From JAJFUI01 sp039698035 (lineage in GTDB: Bacteria; Planctomycetota; Planctomycetia; Pirellulales; Thermoguttaceae), in contig JBDKSW010000012.1 of the NCBI GenBank assembly GCA_039698035.1, forward strand, positions 141,642 to 205,641: a DNA stretch of 64,000 bases, in the 5' to 3' direction. Of the stretch, positions 10,201-18,889 are shown in pieces. Below the pieces are notes generated by a model. It was not told the origin of the DNA, did no database searches, and saw only the letters and a list, made by a program, of their open reading frames with translations. Position 1 is the stretch's first letter. Each line of letters starts with the position of its first letter. The position numbers and the translations under genes were made by a program.

Positions 10201-10750
10201 GGAAACTCTTGCCGCGACTCGCCGCGGTCAGCGGGCTTGCGGGCGTCGCGGTCGTCGAGGGATCGGCCATGAGTCCGTCGAGTTCGCCCATGGCGGGCGC
10301 GCGGAATGACATTTCCTGCTCGACGAGCGACTCGCGGGCCGGCTTGGCGACGTTGGGCCGCGGCGCCGCCGGCTGCGAGCGTTGGGCGCTGGGTTGCGCG
10401 GCCGGTTTGGCGGGCCGCTCCTTGCGCGCCCGCTTCGCTTTGGCCGACGCGGTCGGCTCGTCATCCAGCGGGGCCAGGTCGAGCGACGAATCGTCGTCGG
10501 CCGGCGGGCGATGTTTCGCCGCTTTCCCGGTCGTGGGTCTTTCGGCCGGCGGGGGCTCGTTCAGCGCGGTCAACAGCCGCTTTGCCTGCGCAAGCGTCAA
10601 ATGCCCATGCTTGACCAAGCGTTTTGCGATCGACTCGGCCGAAACGGGCGTCGGGCTCCGAGCCACCTGGGCGCGAAGGTTGGCCACGGCGCTTGCCGAC
10701 AAGATCTCTCGTTCTTCCAGAAGCCGCAGAAACTGTTCGATGGGTGTCAT
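7238..10750 (-). CDS. Large membrane-anchored PQQ/WD-type beta-propeller protein
   Basis: A 1170-residue protein. Residues 1-65 form a small helical domain (MTPIEQFLRLLEEREIL..AKRLVKHGHLTLAQAKRLL) seen at the N-terminus of several planctomycete membrane proteins. A Pro/Ala/Lys-rich cytoplasmic linker follows, then one membrane helix (about 206-228). Next are TPR-like helices (QGSYLQAAKQYEDFLAVFPKDASA), and from about 470 repeated PQQ-like blades: AAVDGAIYGLDAASGKLLWR, RIESASGRVRWRY, LLATDDHQLLAIDGRGKPMW, TRDGTIVRLDAATGKELAKL. The propeller is probably periplasmic and used for protein contacts, like BamB, not for a redox cofactor. It overlaps the solute-binding protein gene by ATGA and lies 83 bp after the single-pass protein gene. 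Confidence 0.82.
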   Translation of the reverse strand: MTPIEQFLRLLEEREILSASAVANLRAQVARSPTPVSAESIAKRLVKHGHLTLAQAKRLLTALNEPPPAERPTTGKAAKHRPPADDDSSLDLAPLDDEPTASAKAKRARKERPAKPAAQPSAQRSQPAAPRPNVAKPARESLVEQEMSFRAPAMGELDGLMADPSTTATPASPLTAASRGKSFLRIFQRQPKARKQTESEKWGSPLMLLGGGALLIMLFACGLLYWTLTRGNAEKMLQPAEDSYKQGSYLQAAKQYEDFLAVFPKDASASHARVMAQMAKLRQATLPGSDWVAALKASEDALQRTSTEKEFKDAYPELAAMLPAIAEGLADTARKKLDPKLVEKSRQALGMVEKYVPKTLRQASTSKLSDVQGSLAITVRQIARGDQLQKTLTAMRTAIQQSKTADAYTASNALLRQYPDLADDAKLKAALLEVSQTQQTLVKWIAKRKPPVAAHPADVAAAVITPARRDTKSELSDVAGQSVLAAVDGAIYGLDAASGKLLWRRFIGFDANPRTASMPIVPLSSEGGGDALIVDTARNELVRIESASGRVRWRYAVGEPFDARPVVADENILLATPSGKLITIAAATGESAGYVQLPQPLGVSPAVDGRRSLIYQVATHANLFILALADGACRHVDYLGQDRGSVVTEPLLVDDFLLLIVNDGARDAQLRVFLIQPKDSKKPEPWLRLVQQIPLGGLVATPAVADGHRVLVATTSGIVRVFDVGGAQAKEPLRQIAESAVEGAPNVVRFPLLQAGQLWIADNRLAKYDVQATRGRLEPKWIEDDQSAFLQPPVAVGQAVVGVRKKQGIPGAIVSARGMAESELNWSTQLAAPPAGEPQLLDDGSVVVVTAGGAVFKVPAGEAKSGILSDPLVPPDVFRLPPPVKHVVPLAGGLLAMSGGRGTQQIGIFDPKSPTPLVTWLKFDKLACPPVALGAGLLIATSAGQVGLYDTKANTTTGDPVALAAPFQPRLEVDTQIDWLTPTVINDREVLITDGRSKIYRLCIQDTPKPHLAVLAETTVTKPIVSPFAVLGNAAYATDAGKLLVGFSLAKLVRHKDISLGGQFAWGPARLGDAVLLATDDHQLLAIDGRGKPMWQAPLPHGLPAGTPLRVGGHYLMATRDGTIVRLDAATGKELAKLDVGCPLASGPIVRGGRLLVAGYDGTLHEVGQP

Positions 10751-10833
10751 GATGGTTTTGCGCGCGTGGAACGCATCGTTGGGTGTGGCTCTCGGTGCGT
10801 TGGATGCGCCGAATCACCGCGACGGATGGCGTC

Positions 10834-11763
10834 TTACCTCTTCATGGGCTGCTCAATGACGTAGAACACGAATCCGTCGCCGACGGTTTGCACGCCGAAG
10901 CGCGTTTTGCTGATGTCCTTGGGCGATGCGCCGCGAAAGTCCCGTTCGAGGGCTGCAAGCTTCTGCTCGGTCTCTTGGGAGAGGAACTTGAAGATTTGCC
11001 GGCCTTCGCAGTCGATCCCGGCGCGCTTGAGAAGCTCTTCGTCGGCCGCCTCCAACGCGCCGCTTCGCCAGGTCAGGTAATAGCGAGTCTCGTTCTTCGC
11101 GGGATCGCGTATTTCTTTTTTGTCGGGCTTGGGCTTTTTGAGGTTGAACGCATAGACGACCCGGTTGTCGGGCATGACGACGCCGAGCTCGATGCCGAAG
11201 TAGTCGAGCTGTTTGGCGTAGAGGTCGAGCGTGCTCCCCTTTTGGAAGGTGACTTCCCAGTGGCGAGGCAACCCGGGTTTGCCGGGTCCGTGCCCAAGGC
11301 CGCGACCGTCGCCGAAGCCGCCGTAGATGCCGCCGCCCGCACCGTAGCTTCCGCGGTGTGCGGGGGCCGCAAGACTGGGGTCGTCCAGTTCGGCCACGCT
11401 GGAGGAGACGGCGGCGCCGAGCGTGCTGAGGTCCTGCTCGACATCGGCCGGCTGTTCGCTTTCGCCCGACGCGACGAATGGGTCGTCCGAGGGCGCGTCG
11501 AGTTGCGAGCCGCCGGTGGGCCGGCCGTCGCCGCCGCCCTCGCCGTCCTCGCGGTATTCGGCCATTTGGACAGGAACGGATACCGTGGAGACGTGGATCC
11601 GACCGCTGAGCCAGATGAAGAACAAGAGGGAGGCCACGACGCCGATCGAGATCAGCAGCGCGAGCATCATGCTGGCCACCCGGTCGTACCACGAGACGGC
11701 GACCCGCCGGCCTTCGCGGGCCATGGCCTTCGCTTCGCGTGCGATCGATGAGGTTTTTGCCAT
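10834..11763 (-). CDS. Single-pass inner-membrane protein accompanying ExbB/ExbD
   Basis: A 309-residue protein with a short basic cytoplasmic tail, one membrane helix (residues 30-52, ASMMLALLISIGVVASLLFFIW), a Gly/Ser/acidic linker and a C-terminal domain of about 150 residues (HWEVTFQKGSTLDLYAKQL to the end). The topology is like TonB, TolA or GspC-like partners of ExbB/ExbD, but no TonB signature was recognised. ATG 11763 follows GGAGAC and starts MAKTSSIAREAKAMARE; the longer frame upstream overlaps exbD and is not protein-like. It lies 28 bp downstream of the second exbD-like gene. Best guess: the force-transducing partner of the channel. Confidence 0.72.
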   Translation of the reverse strand: MAKTSSIAREAKAMAREGRRVAVSWYDRVASMMLALLISIGVVASLLFFIWLSGRIHVSTVSVPVQMAEYREDGEGGGDGRPTGGSQLDAPSDDPFVASGESEQPADVEQDLSTLGAAVSSSVAELDDPSLAAPAHRGSYGAGGGIYGGFGDGRGLGHGPGKPGLPRHWEVTFQKGSTLDLYAKQLDYFGIELGVVMPDNRVVYAFNLKKPKPDKKEIRDPAKNETRYYLTWRSGALEAADEELLKRAGIDCEGRQIFKFLSQETEQKLAALERDFRGASPKDISKTRFGVQTVGDGFVFYVIEQPMKR

Positions 11764-11791
11764 GTACGGCTGTCTCCGGTCCCGAGCGGTG

Positions 11792-12226
11792 TTAGCTGTC
11801 GTCCTCGATGGCCAACTGCATGTCGTCCATGCCGGCGTCGCTGCCGGCGTCGAGGACCAGGACGAGCGTGCCATGCGTCGCCTCGCTGTTGCCCAAGACG
11901 AGCATCTTGCTTGGGCCTGAGCCGGGGCCCTTGGCTTCGCCCAGCTTGATGCGAAGTTCACGTTCGCTGCCGCCGGCCACCTCGGAATCGTTCACCCAGA
12001 TGGTGTTGTCCCGATCGATTCGCACGATGATGAAGCCGTCGCGTTCAAACTCGGCGGACGACCGAGCGCCCTTGGCGGCCGTCTTCTCACGGTCCGGCGT
12101 CGGCATGTCGATCGCCGTGAACATCGTCTGCATCGATGTCACCATGAAGAAGATCAGGACGAAAAAGACGATGTCGACCATGGCGGTCATATCGACAAGG
12201 TCTTCGTACAACGGTTTCTTGCTCAT
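11792..12226 (-). CDS. ExbD/TolR-family biopolymer transport protein (second copy)
   Basis: A 144-residue protein with a short cytoplasmic start, then DMTAMVDIVFFVLIFFMVTSM (residues 12-32), the single membrane helix of ExbD/TolR with the conserved proton-path Asp18, and a periplasmic domain. ExbD/TolR proteins use the proton or sodium gradient together with ExbB/TolQ to drive outer-membrane work. Its start overlaps the stop of the upstream exbD-like gene as ATGA (12223-12226). The end (DAGSDAGMDDMQLAIEDDS) is acidic. Two different ExbD-type proteins beside one ExbB suggest a heteromeric stator. Confidence 0.88.
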   Translation of the reverse strand: MSKKPLYEDLVDMTAMVDIVFFVLIFFMVTSMQTMFTAIDMPTPDREKTAAKGARSSAEFERDGFIIVRIDRDNTIWVNDSEVAGGSERELRIKLGEAKGPGSGPSKMLVLGNSEATHGTLVLVLDAGSDAGMDDMQLAIEDDS

Positions 12227-12708
12227 TCCGCCGCCTTTTCGATCACAGCCAGCCTCAACTTTGCGCCGAGAACGCCGTTGGTGATCGTGGCCACGTGGGC
12301 GATGTCACGCAACGGGACGTTCCGCTCCGCCTTGATCAGGACCAGATTACGGCCATCGCGCATGCCGGCTTCGATGGCCGATTGGAGTCGTTGATCGACC
12401 TCGTTCGCGGTCAGGGCCTGGCCGGCTTCGCCATCGCCCAGGTAGAACTTGGGCCCTTTGAAGACGGTGACCACGACCGACTTGTCGCGATCGGCCGCGA
12501 TGCAATGCCTGGCCTTGGGCAGGTCCATCTCGGACAGGGCCGCGCCGACCCAGGTCACCAAGAAGTAGATGTTCATCATGAACACGAGGTCGACCATGGC
12601 CGTAACGTCGAAGCGGGCGTCGTCCAACAGGGGACGGCGCTGCACCAACGCGTTTTCCTCGAACGGCGTCGGCGGGGCATTCGACACGGGGGCCGGACCA
12701 GCGTCCAT
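12223..12708 (-). CDS. ExbD/TolR-family biopolymer transport protein (first copy)
   Basis: A 161-residue protein with DVTAMVDLVFMMNIYFLVTW (residues 34-53) containing conserved Asp40 in the single membrane helix and a periplasmic domain ending LAHVA..GVLGAKLRLAVIEKAAE-like. ATG 12708 was chosen because GAGGAA lies 9 bp upstream; a GTG at 12732 is the alternative, and the frame further up overlaps the exbB-like gene. The gene lies 58 bp after the exbB-like gene and overlaps the next exbD-like gene by ATGA. Confidence 0.88.
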   Translation of the reverse strand: MDAGPAPVSNAPPTPFEENALVQRRPLLDDARFDVTAMVDLVFMMNIYFLVTWVGAALSEMDLPKARHCIAADRDKSVVVTVFKGPKFYLGDGEAGQALTANEVDQRLQSAIEAGMRDGRNLVLIKAERNVPLRDIAHVATITNGVLGAKLRLAVIEKAAE

Positions 12709-12766
12709 CGTTTCAGTTTCCTCGTTGCTCACGAAAGTTCCAAGGCCAGGCGTTTTTTCTCCGCAG

Positions 12767-13468
12767 CTAGGCAGACTCGGGATGGCCATGAAGGCCGCCC
12801 CTCGGGATCTCGTCGCCGCCGTCGGGGAATCGGGCCATGACGAGCTTGAAGTATTCAAGGAATCGCGTCATTCCCGAGCTGAGCGAGTCCTGCAACACGC
12901 GGACGCGAATGTTCAGGTTTGCCAGGATGAACGTGAACGGGATGGCCGTCATGAGTCCCATGGCGGTGCAGATCAACGCGATGCTGATGTCGGCCGCGAT
13001 CTGCTTGGGGTCCGGTTTTTCACCCAAGCCGATGCGTCCGAACGCGGCCATCATGCCCAAGACCGTGCCGAACAGTCCGAGCAACGGCCCGGACTTGATG
13101 ACCGTGGCGACCCAACTGAGCCGGTATTCGAGGTCGGAAAGGACGTTGCGTTGCATCAGTTCGGCGACGAGTTGCCGTAGCTGGGCCTCGCCGAGGTCGC
13201 GGTTTTCGATGGCCGCCAGGGCCAACTGGGGCAACGCTCGCTGGTCGGTCTGGCAAATCTGGGCCGCGGCGGTGAAATTGCCCTTGTCCAAGCTGTGGCG
13301 CAGCTCGCCAAGGAACTGCAACTGCAACTGATCGCTGGTGAACCGGAGCATCAGGACGCGGCGCCACAGCATGATGACGCAAAAGAGGCCCCAGAGAAAA
13401 TTGATGCTCAGAAACACGTAGGAACAGTCGCCCAGAAATGCGGCTAATGCGTTTGTGTCGAAACCCAT
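12767..13468 (-). CDS. MotA/TolQ/ExbB proton-channel family protein
   Basis: A 233-residue membrane protein with three predicted helices (about 15-38, 120-142 and 160-185). The conserved block VIKSGPLLGLFGTVLGMMAAF (residues 122-142) and ISIALICTAMGLMTAIPFTFILANL (164-188) are the usual TolQ/ExbB pore helices. It forms the ion channel energised together with ExbD. GGAGG lies 12 bp upstream of the ATG. It is the second gene of the operon, 52 bp after the cyclase-fold gene. Confidence 0.9.
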   Translation of the reverse strand: MGFDTNALAAFLGDCSYVFLSINFLWGLFCVIMLWRRVLMLRFTSDQLQLQFLGELRHSLDKGNFTAAAQICQTDQRALPQLALAAIENRDLGEAQLRQLVAELMQRNVLSDLEYRLSWVATVIKSGPLLGLFGTVLGMMAAFGRIGLGEKPDPKQIAADISIALICTAMGLMTAIPFTFILANLNIRVRVLQDSLSSGMTRFLEYFKLVMARFPDGGDEIPRGGLHGHPESA

Positions 13469-13520
13469 GGCAGCTTCAATACCTCCAGCGAAACGCGATT
13501 CTTTCGAGAATATTTCTTAA

Positions 13521-15170
13521 TTACAGATCCAGGTCGGCGCCGGGCCGAATGGTCTGATACCAGGCCTTCCACTTTTCGATGATCGCACGTCGTTCCGAGT
13601 CGGTCAACTTATCGGGGAACCGAACCAGCGTCGGATTTCGGCTAATTCGGAGCAGTCCGTCATTGGCCGCCTTGGCGATGTCCGGCACGGGATCGCCGAG
13701 CGCGTAGATTAAGACGGGCACGTTGTCGAGGTCGCGGGTCTTGCCCAGCACCTTGACGGCCGCGAGGCGGGCCTCCCACTTCTTATTGGAGACCAAGCGG
13801 CGAATCATTTCCGCGTGTTTGGCCGAAAGCGATTCGATTTTGTCCTGGGGCAGCTCGGGCAGTTGCTCGATCGACCTGTCGAAGTCCTTGCCCTCGGGAT
13901 CGTCCAAGGCATCGATCAATTCGTCGGCCGGCCCCAGCAGCTTCCGCTGCTTGGCCTGCCCGTGGCGGTCGACCACCAGATCGCCCGTGTCTTTGGGAAA
14001 ACCTCGACCGCCGATCATCGTGCCCTCGCCAAAGGCGACGGCCTTTTCGATGCTCCGCTTCATCGAGCGGAGGAGGAAGAGGACGCCGAAGGCCGTGTCG
14101 GGCACTTCGCCGCAACCGCTGTTCCAGATTCCGTTGGGGCTCTGTTTCTCAATTAAGAACTGCGCCACGTCGCTGTACCATTGCGGATCCTTCTCGGCAT
14201 TCTTGTCGCACAGCTCGGCAATGCTCTTGTAGCGTTCCAAGGCGTATAGGTAATAGAGATTGTATTGGGCGACTTCGACCTTGAAGTTGGCGTCGAACCA
14301 GCCGTTGCCTCGCTCTTCGGCCTCGCGGACGAGCTTGGGGTCGATTTTCGATCGGTACTTCGAGGGATCGGACCTGGCGTTTTTCGGCTTGATTTCCCTC
14401 AGCGCGGAGGGGATGCGCTCTTCCTTGGCGGGCTTTTCGGGCTGGCCGGCCATGCCCAGCATGTGGCTGCAAAGATAGAGGGCCCCCAGGCCCGCGGCGG
14501 CCATGCTGTGTCGCACCTCTTGCTGCGGGACGAGCTTGCCGACGTTTTCGGCAATCGTTCCCTGATAACCGAACGCACCGCTGGGGTCCTGGGTGCGCAG
14601 CAACCAGTTGGCCACGGCATCAATCGATTCCATTGGGACGTTGAAGCCGTGGTACCTTGCCTCCCACGAGCTGAGGACGCCGTACTGGGTCATCGACGTG
14701 TCGCCCGTGTCGCGTCCTGGGTAGCCCCAGCCGCCGTGTTTCTTTTGCCGCGCGCGGAGATAGGCCAACAGGAACTCGATGTCGGCGCGGTGGGCAATCG
14801 GGTCGCGCTCGATCAGAAAGATGATCGACAACCCGGTGCTGTAGATGTCCAGATCGGGGTTGGCCTTGTCGAGGTCGCGATTCTCGATTGCCTTTTGGAT
14901 TCGGGCGATGGCCGCCAGGACCTTGGGATGGTCCGGCTGGTCGGGGTGGGCCTTGAGGATGGCAATTCCCACGAGGGCGTGCGCGCCGGTGCGGTCGTCC
15001 TTCGCGGCATCCGATTCGAGGTACTTGATGCCGCGGTCGATGGCACTCAGGACCTCGGGGCTCTTCGTTGTGAGCGCAGGGCCCTGGCCGCAGCACACGC
15101 CGTTCCAGACGGCGCCAACCAAGATCAGTGTGAGCGCCGCCAACCGGCGCCGCGCGACGCGCATGTGCAT
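13521..15170 (-). CDS. Exported prenyltransferase/squalene-cyclase-fold repeat protein
   Basis: A 549-residue protein with an N-terminal signal sequence (RRRLAALTLILVGAVWNGVCCGQG). It then has repeats of the terpene-cyclase alpha/alpha toroid: SAIDRGIKYLESDAAKDDRTG, RARQKKHGGWGYPGRDTGDTSM, ANWLLRTQDPSGAFGYQG, LIEKQSPNGIWNSGCGEVPDT. No catalytic DxDD motif was seen, so a binding or structural role is more likely than cyclisation. The C-terminus (EARLAAVKVLGKTRDLDNVPVLIYAL) looks like a HEAT repeat. ATG 15170 follows AGGGATGGA. It is the first gene of the envelope operon, divergent from bamA; planctomycetes often have such proteins next to ExbBD genes. Confidence 0.78.
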   Translation of the reverse strand: MHMRVARRRLAALTLILVGAVWNGVCCGQGPALTTKSPEVLSAIDRGIKYLESDAAKDDRTGAHALVGIAILKAHPDQPDHPKVLAAIARIQKAIENRDLDKANPDLDIYSTGLSIIFLIERDPIAHRADIEFLLAYLRARQKKHGGWGYPGRDTGDTSMTQYGVLSSWEARYHGFNVPMESIDAVANWLLRTQDPSGAFGYQGTIAENVGKLVPQQEVRHSMAAAGLGALYLCSHMLGMAGQPEKPAKEERIPSALREIKPKNARSDPSKYRSKIDPKLVREAEERGNGWFDANFKVEVAQYNLYYLYALERYKSIAELCDKNAEKDPQWYSDVAQFLIEKQSPNGIWNSGCGEVPDTAFGVLFLLRSMKRSIEKAVAFGEGTMIGGRGFPKDTGDLVVDRHGQAKQRKLLGPADELIDALDDPEGKDFDRSIEQLPELPQDKIESLSAKHAEMIRRLVSNKKWEARLAAVKVLGKTRDLDNVPVLIYALGDPVPDIAKAANDGLLRISRNPTLVRFPDKLTDSERRAIIEKWKAWYQTIRPGADLDL

Positions 15171-15643
15171 CGGTCCATCCCTGCGTATGCCGTGGTCCCA
15201 CGGTGCGGGCTGCCCGTTGCCCATGCCACCCAAGACTCGTCCAGCCATCACCCGCCCGACCGGGGTATTGCTGTCCTGTCCGAGCTTTCATATTAGATTC
15301 GACTCGGCGCGCGTGTCAAGCGGCCAAGGGGAAGTGGGCCCAATCGGGCCGTGGTGCGGACGGCTGCCAGACGCGCGAGATTGCCCAGTTTGACCGTACT
15401 GGCACGGCGTCGGGTATCCATCGGCGCGGCGTGTTCAACGGTTATGCGCAATCCGATGCAAGTCGCCTTGTGTCACGACGCCCGTTTGGGTATCTCTACG
15501 CAACCTATCCGATTCTGGGGGGCGGCCCGCGATGCGATTGTTGCCGCACCTTGTCCTCGGAGGGGCGTCTGTCGGGGCATGTGTCGACACGGTCAATTCC
15601 TGAATTCACTCTGTTCCAGCGACCAAGACGGAAAGGGCCACGG
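15171..15643. other. Divergent intergenic region, operon versus bamA
   Basis: 473 bp lie between the start of the envelope operon and the Omp85 gene. Promoters for both should be here, but no box stood out clearly. The frame open upstream of ATG 15644 is not protein-like. Confidence 0.5.
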
Positions 15644-18600
15644 ATGGCCGAACTCCGAACCGACACGGGCCGCCACATCACGCGATGCGCCGCACGTCTG
15701 CTCGCGGCGTTGGCGCTGAGCGCGGCCGCGTCGCTGGCCTGTGCGCAAATGCGTCCCGAGAGTCCGGGCCCCGTGCCGACCGAGGGGGGCCCCGCGCTGA
15801 CCGGCGGCGCCGCGCCGGTGACACGGATCGTCCCGACCAGCCCCCAGCCAAACCCGCCGGACTCGGCCAACGCCGATCCGAACGCCCCGCGCCCGGTGGT
15901 CGTCGATGTCCGTGTCGTCGGCAACAAGTCGCTCCCTCTCACCAAGATTCAGCCGCACATCCACACCCGCACCGGCAGACCGTTTGATCTCGAGATGATC
16001 GAGGAAGACGTTCGTCGTCTCGAGCGCACGGGGATGTTCGTTGACATCAAGACGTACTGGCAGCAGGTCCCGAATGGCCGCATCGTGTATTTCGACGTAC
16101 TCGAGCGGCCCGTGCTCCAGGATGTGCTTTTCGTCGGATGCCACGAGATTCACAAGCGGTCGTTGCAGCGTGAGTCGGGTTTGAAAAAGGGGGACGCGGC
16201 CAGCCCGCCCGCCATCGAGGAGGCTCGCGCCAAGCTCGAGGACTATTACCACAAGCACGGGTTTGCCAATGCGCGCGTCACACTCTTTGAAGGGAGCAAG
16301 CCTGAGGACCGTCGGGTCGTCTTCCTGATCAACGAGGGGATCAAGCAGCGGGTTCTCTGGACCACTTTCGTGGGCAACACGATTGCCGACGACGGCCGTC
16401 TGCGGACGCAGATCACAACGAGCCGGCCTTTCCTCTGGCTCTTCGGCGGCGAACTGGATCGAAAGAAAGTCGAAGAGGACGTTGATAAACTGACGGCCTA
16501 TTATCGTGGGCTGGGGTTTTTCCGCGCCCGAATCGGCTGCGACCTTCAGTTCAACGAAAAGCAGAACTGGGTGACGGTCAGCTACGTGATCGACGAAGGT
16601 CCTCGTTACAAGATTCGTGACGTTTCGGTCGTCGGGAACACGAAGTACACGACCGACGAGCTGATGGCCGCGACGAAGCTCAAGAGCGGCGAGTATTTCA
16701 ATCAGGCCAAGATGGCGGCCGACCAGGGGATGTTGCAGGACAAGTATGGCAGCATCGGTTATGTATTTGCCGACGTGAAGGCCGACCCGCGATTTCTGGA
16801 AGAGCCGGCCCAACTGGATTTGATCTACAACGTCAAGGAAGGCGACCGCTACCGGGTTGGCAAGGTCAACATCGTCATCAAGGGCGAATGTCCGCACACG
16901 CAGCTCACCACGGTGCTGAATCGTCTTTCGCTGAAGCCGGGCGACATCCTCAACACGTGCAAAATCCGCGACGACCAGCGGCGGCTTCGGGCCAGCGGTC
17001 TGTTCGAGGCCAATCCGGCGAACGGCAACGCGCCGAAGATCGTCTTCAACCCGCCGGGCCGTGACGGCATTGATGACGAAGAACTGGCTCGGAAGCCTGG
17101 CGGCCCTGGCGGACGCGGCCCGGGCGGTCCTTCGGGCGGCCCTGTCAGCGGTTCGCCGTCGTACCGCGGTCAAAGTCCCGACCCTGAGCCTCGAGATCGC
17201 GTGGTGGACGTTACGCTCGACTGCGGCCGATACGTTGGCCCGCCGCCGAGCGGCTCGGAAGTCAGCAGCCACAGGTTGCCGTCGTCGGCCGGGCTGCCGG
17301 CAGGCTACGCCATGAATGGCCCACGGCCGTTGGCAGCCGACGTTCAAGACGACTCGCTGTTGCGGAAGGCGCGGCAGTACTCGATGGCGTTGAGCAACTC
17401 GCGGCAGGAGGCGAGGCCCCGCGACGGGCTGATCGCCACGCAGTATTCGCCCGACGCCGGCCGGACCAATCCGGCATCGAGCGCCCAGTGGACGCCCGTA
17501 AGCAGTTCGAGCTCGACGAGCGGTGATTCCGCGGCTTCTTCGACGAATTCAACTGGCGGCACGACCGCGTCCTCGCCGACGAGCAACGCATCGAATTACG
17601 CCAACGGACAGACGGCGCCGACGGGCAGCAGCTCGCAGGCGGCGCCGGCGCAGCCCAACGCGGCTTACGGACAGCCGTGGCCCAGCCAAGCGCCGCAGCG
17701 GCCGGTCGAGACGCCGCAGGGTCAGTATCTGCCGGGCCCGATCTTCAGCGAGAACTCGCCGTTCCACGACGGACCGCCCGACGGCGACTTGTCGCGATCG
17801 CTGCCGCTCAACGTCTTCACGGAAGAGGCCATGACGGGCCGCGTCATGTTTGGCGTCGGCGTCAATTCAGACTCTGGCGTCGTCGGCTCGGTGATTCTCG
17901 ACGAGCAGAACTTCGATTGGACGCGGTTCCCAACCAGTTGGGAGCAGGTGCGCAACGGCACCGCTTGGCGAGGCGCTGGCCAGCGATTCCGCATCGAGGC
18001 CGTTCCAGGGTCGTCGACGCAACGATACTCGATTCAGTTCGACGAGCCCTATCTGTGCAATACGCCCATCAGTTTGAGCCTCAGCGGCTATTACTATGAG
18101 CGGAGCTATACCGAGTACACGCAAGAGCAAGTCGGCGGGCGTGTTGCCTTGGGTTACCAGTTTGCCCCCGACCTTTCGGGCACCGTCGCCTATCGCGGCG
18201 CCAAGGTTCGCATCTTGGACCCGATCGACCCGTACCTGTCCGACTTCGCCGAGGTCACGGGGCGTGATTTGGCCATTCACGGTTTTTCGGTCAATCTGGC
18301 CCACGACAAGCGCGACAACGCGTTTCTGGCCACGGAAGGCCACTTGGTCCAGGCGTCGTTCGAACAGGTTCTCGGCTCCTTCACCTATCCGCACGCTGAG
18401 ATTGACTTGCGGAAGTACTTCACGCTCTACGAACGCCCGGACGGCTCGGGGCGCCACGTGCTGACCTTGGCCGGCCGCGCCGGCGTGACGGGCGGCAACA
18501 CGCCTGTTTACGAGCGGTACTATGCCGGCGGTTTCTCGACCATCCGCGGGTTCCAATTCCGCGATGCATCGCCCCACGTGTACAGCAGCTACGCCGGCGA

Positions 18601-18889
18601 AAACGTTTTCATTGGCGGCGACTTTGAACTGTTTGCTTCGGCCGAGTACATGTTCCCCATCACGGCGGACGACATGATTCGCGGCGTCGTCTTCTGCGAC
18701 ACGGGCACGGTCGAGCCGACGATCAGCGACTGGAGCGACAATTACCGCGTCGCGCCGGGCTTCGGCCTGCGGATTTGCGTTCCGGCGATGGGCCCCGCGC
18801 CGATCGCGTTGGACTTCGCCTTCCCGGTCTCGTGGCAGTCCGGCGACCGCTTCGAGGTCTTCAGTTTCTTCGTCGGCTTTGGTCGGTAA
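15644..18889 (+). CDS. bamA: BamA/Omp85-family outer membrane assembly protein
   Basis: A 1081-residue Omp85 protein. It has a signal peptide (LLAALALSAAASLACAQ), a Pro-rich spacer, then at least four POTRA domains starting at VVVDVRVVGNKSLPLTKIQPHI, VLFVGCHEIHKRSL, TTFVGNTIADDGRL and DVSVVGNTKYTTDELM. A C-terminal beta-barrel (about 735-1081) contains the typical RGFQFRDASP (barrel loop 6 VRGF/Y-like motif) and GFGLRICVPAMGPAPIALDFAFP. Between POTRAs and barrel is a disordered Gly/Pro/Ser/Asn/Gln-rich linker of about 220 residues (roughly 480-700), unusual for BamA. ATG 15644 follows AAGGG. It shows that the cell has a true outer membrane. Divergent to the ExbBD operon. Confidence 0.9.
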   Translation: MAELRTDTGRHITRCAARLLAALALSAAASLACAQMRPESPGPVPTEGGPALTGGAAPVTRIVPTSPQPNPPDSANADPNAPRPVVVDVRVVGNKSLPLTKIQPHIHTRTGRPFDLEMIEEDVRRLERTGMFVDIKTYWQQVPNGRIVYFDVLERPVLQDVLFVGCHEIHKRSLQRESGLKKGDAASPPAIEEARAKLEDYYHKHGFANARVTLFEGSKPEDRRVVFLINEGIKQRVLWTTFVGNTIADDGRLRTQITTSRPFLWLFGGELDRKKVEEDVDKLTAYYRGLGFFRARIGCDLQFNEKQNWVTVSYVIDEGPRYKIRDVSVVGNTKYTTDELMAATKLKSGEYFNQAKMAADQGMLQDKYGSIGYVFADVKADPRFLEEPAQLDLIYNVKEGDRYRVGKVNIVIKGECPHTQLTTVLNRLSLKPGDILNTCKIRDDQRRLRASGLFEANPANGNAPKIVFNPPGRDGIDDEELARKPGGPGGRGPGGPSGGPVSGSPSYRGQSPDPEPRDRVVDVTLDCGRYVGPPPSGSEVSSHRLPSSAGLPAGYAMNGPRPLAADVQDDSLLRKARQYSMALSNSRQEARPRDGLIATQYSPDAGRTNPASSAQWTPVSSSSSTSGDSAASSTNSTGGTTASSPTSNASNYANGQTAPTGSSSQAAPAQPNAAYGQPWPSQAPQRPVETPQGQYLPGPIFSENSPFHDGPPDGDLSRSLPLNVFTEEAMTGRVMFGVGVNSDSGVVGSVILDEQNFDWTRFPTSWEQVRNGTAWRGAGQRFRIEAVPGSSTQRYSIQFDEPYLCNTPISLSLSGYYYERSYTEYTQEQVGGRVALGYQFAPDLSGTVAYRGAKVRILDPIDPYLSDFAEVTGRDLAIHGFSVNLAHDKRDNAFLATEGHLVQASFEQVLGSFTYPHAEIDLRKYFTLYERPDGSGRHVLTLAGRAGVTGGNTPVYERYYAGGFSTIRGFQFRDASPHVYSSYAGENVFIGGDFELFASAEYMFPITADDMIRGVVFCDTGTVEPTISDWSDNYRVAPGFGLRICVPAMGPAPIALDFAFPVSWQSGDRFEVFSFFVGFGR

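Noticed and set aside
10834..11961. Longer start for the single-pass membrane protein
   Set aside because: The extension is a low-complexity out-of-frame reading of the exbD-like gene; 11763 has a ribosome binding site.
15203..15643. Long N-terminal extension of BamA
   Set aside because: The extension is not protein-like, lacks a signal peptide, and a normal one starts at 15644 behind AAGGG.
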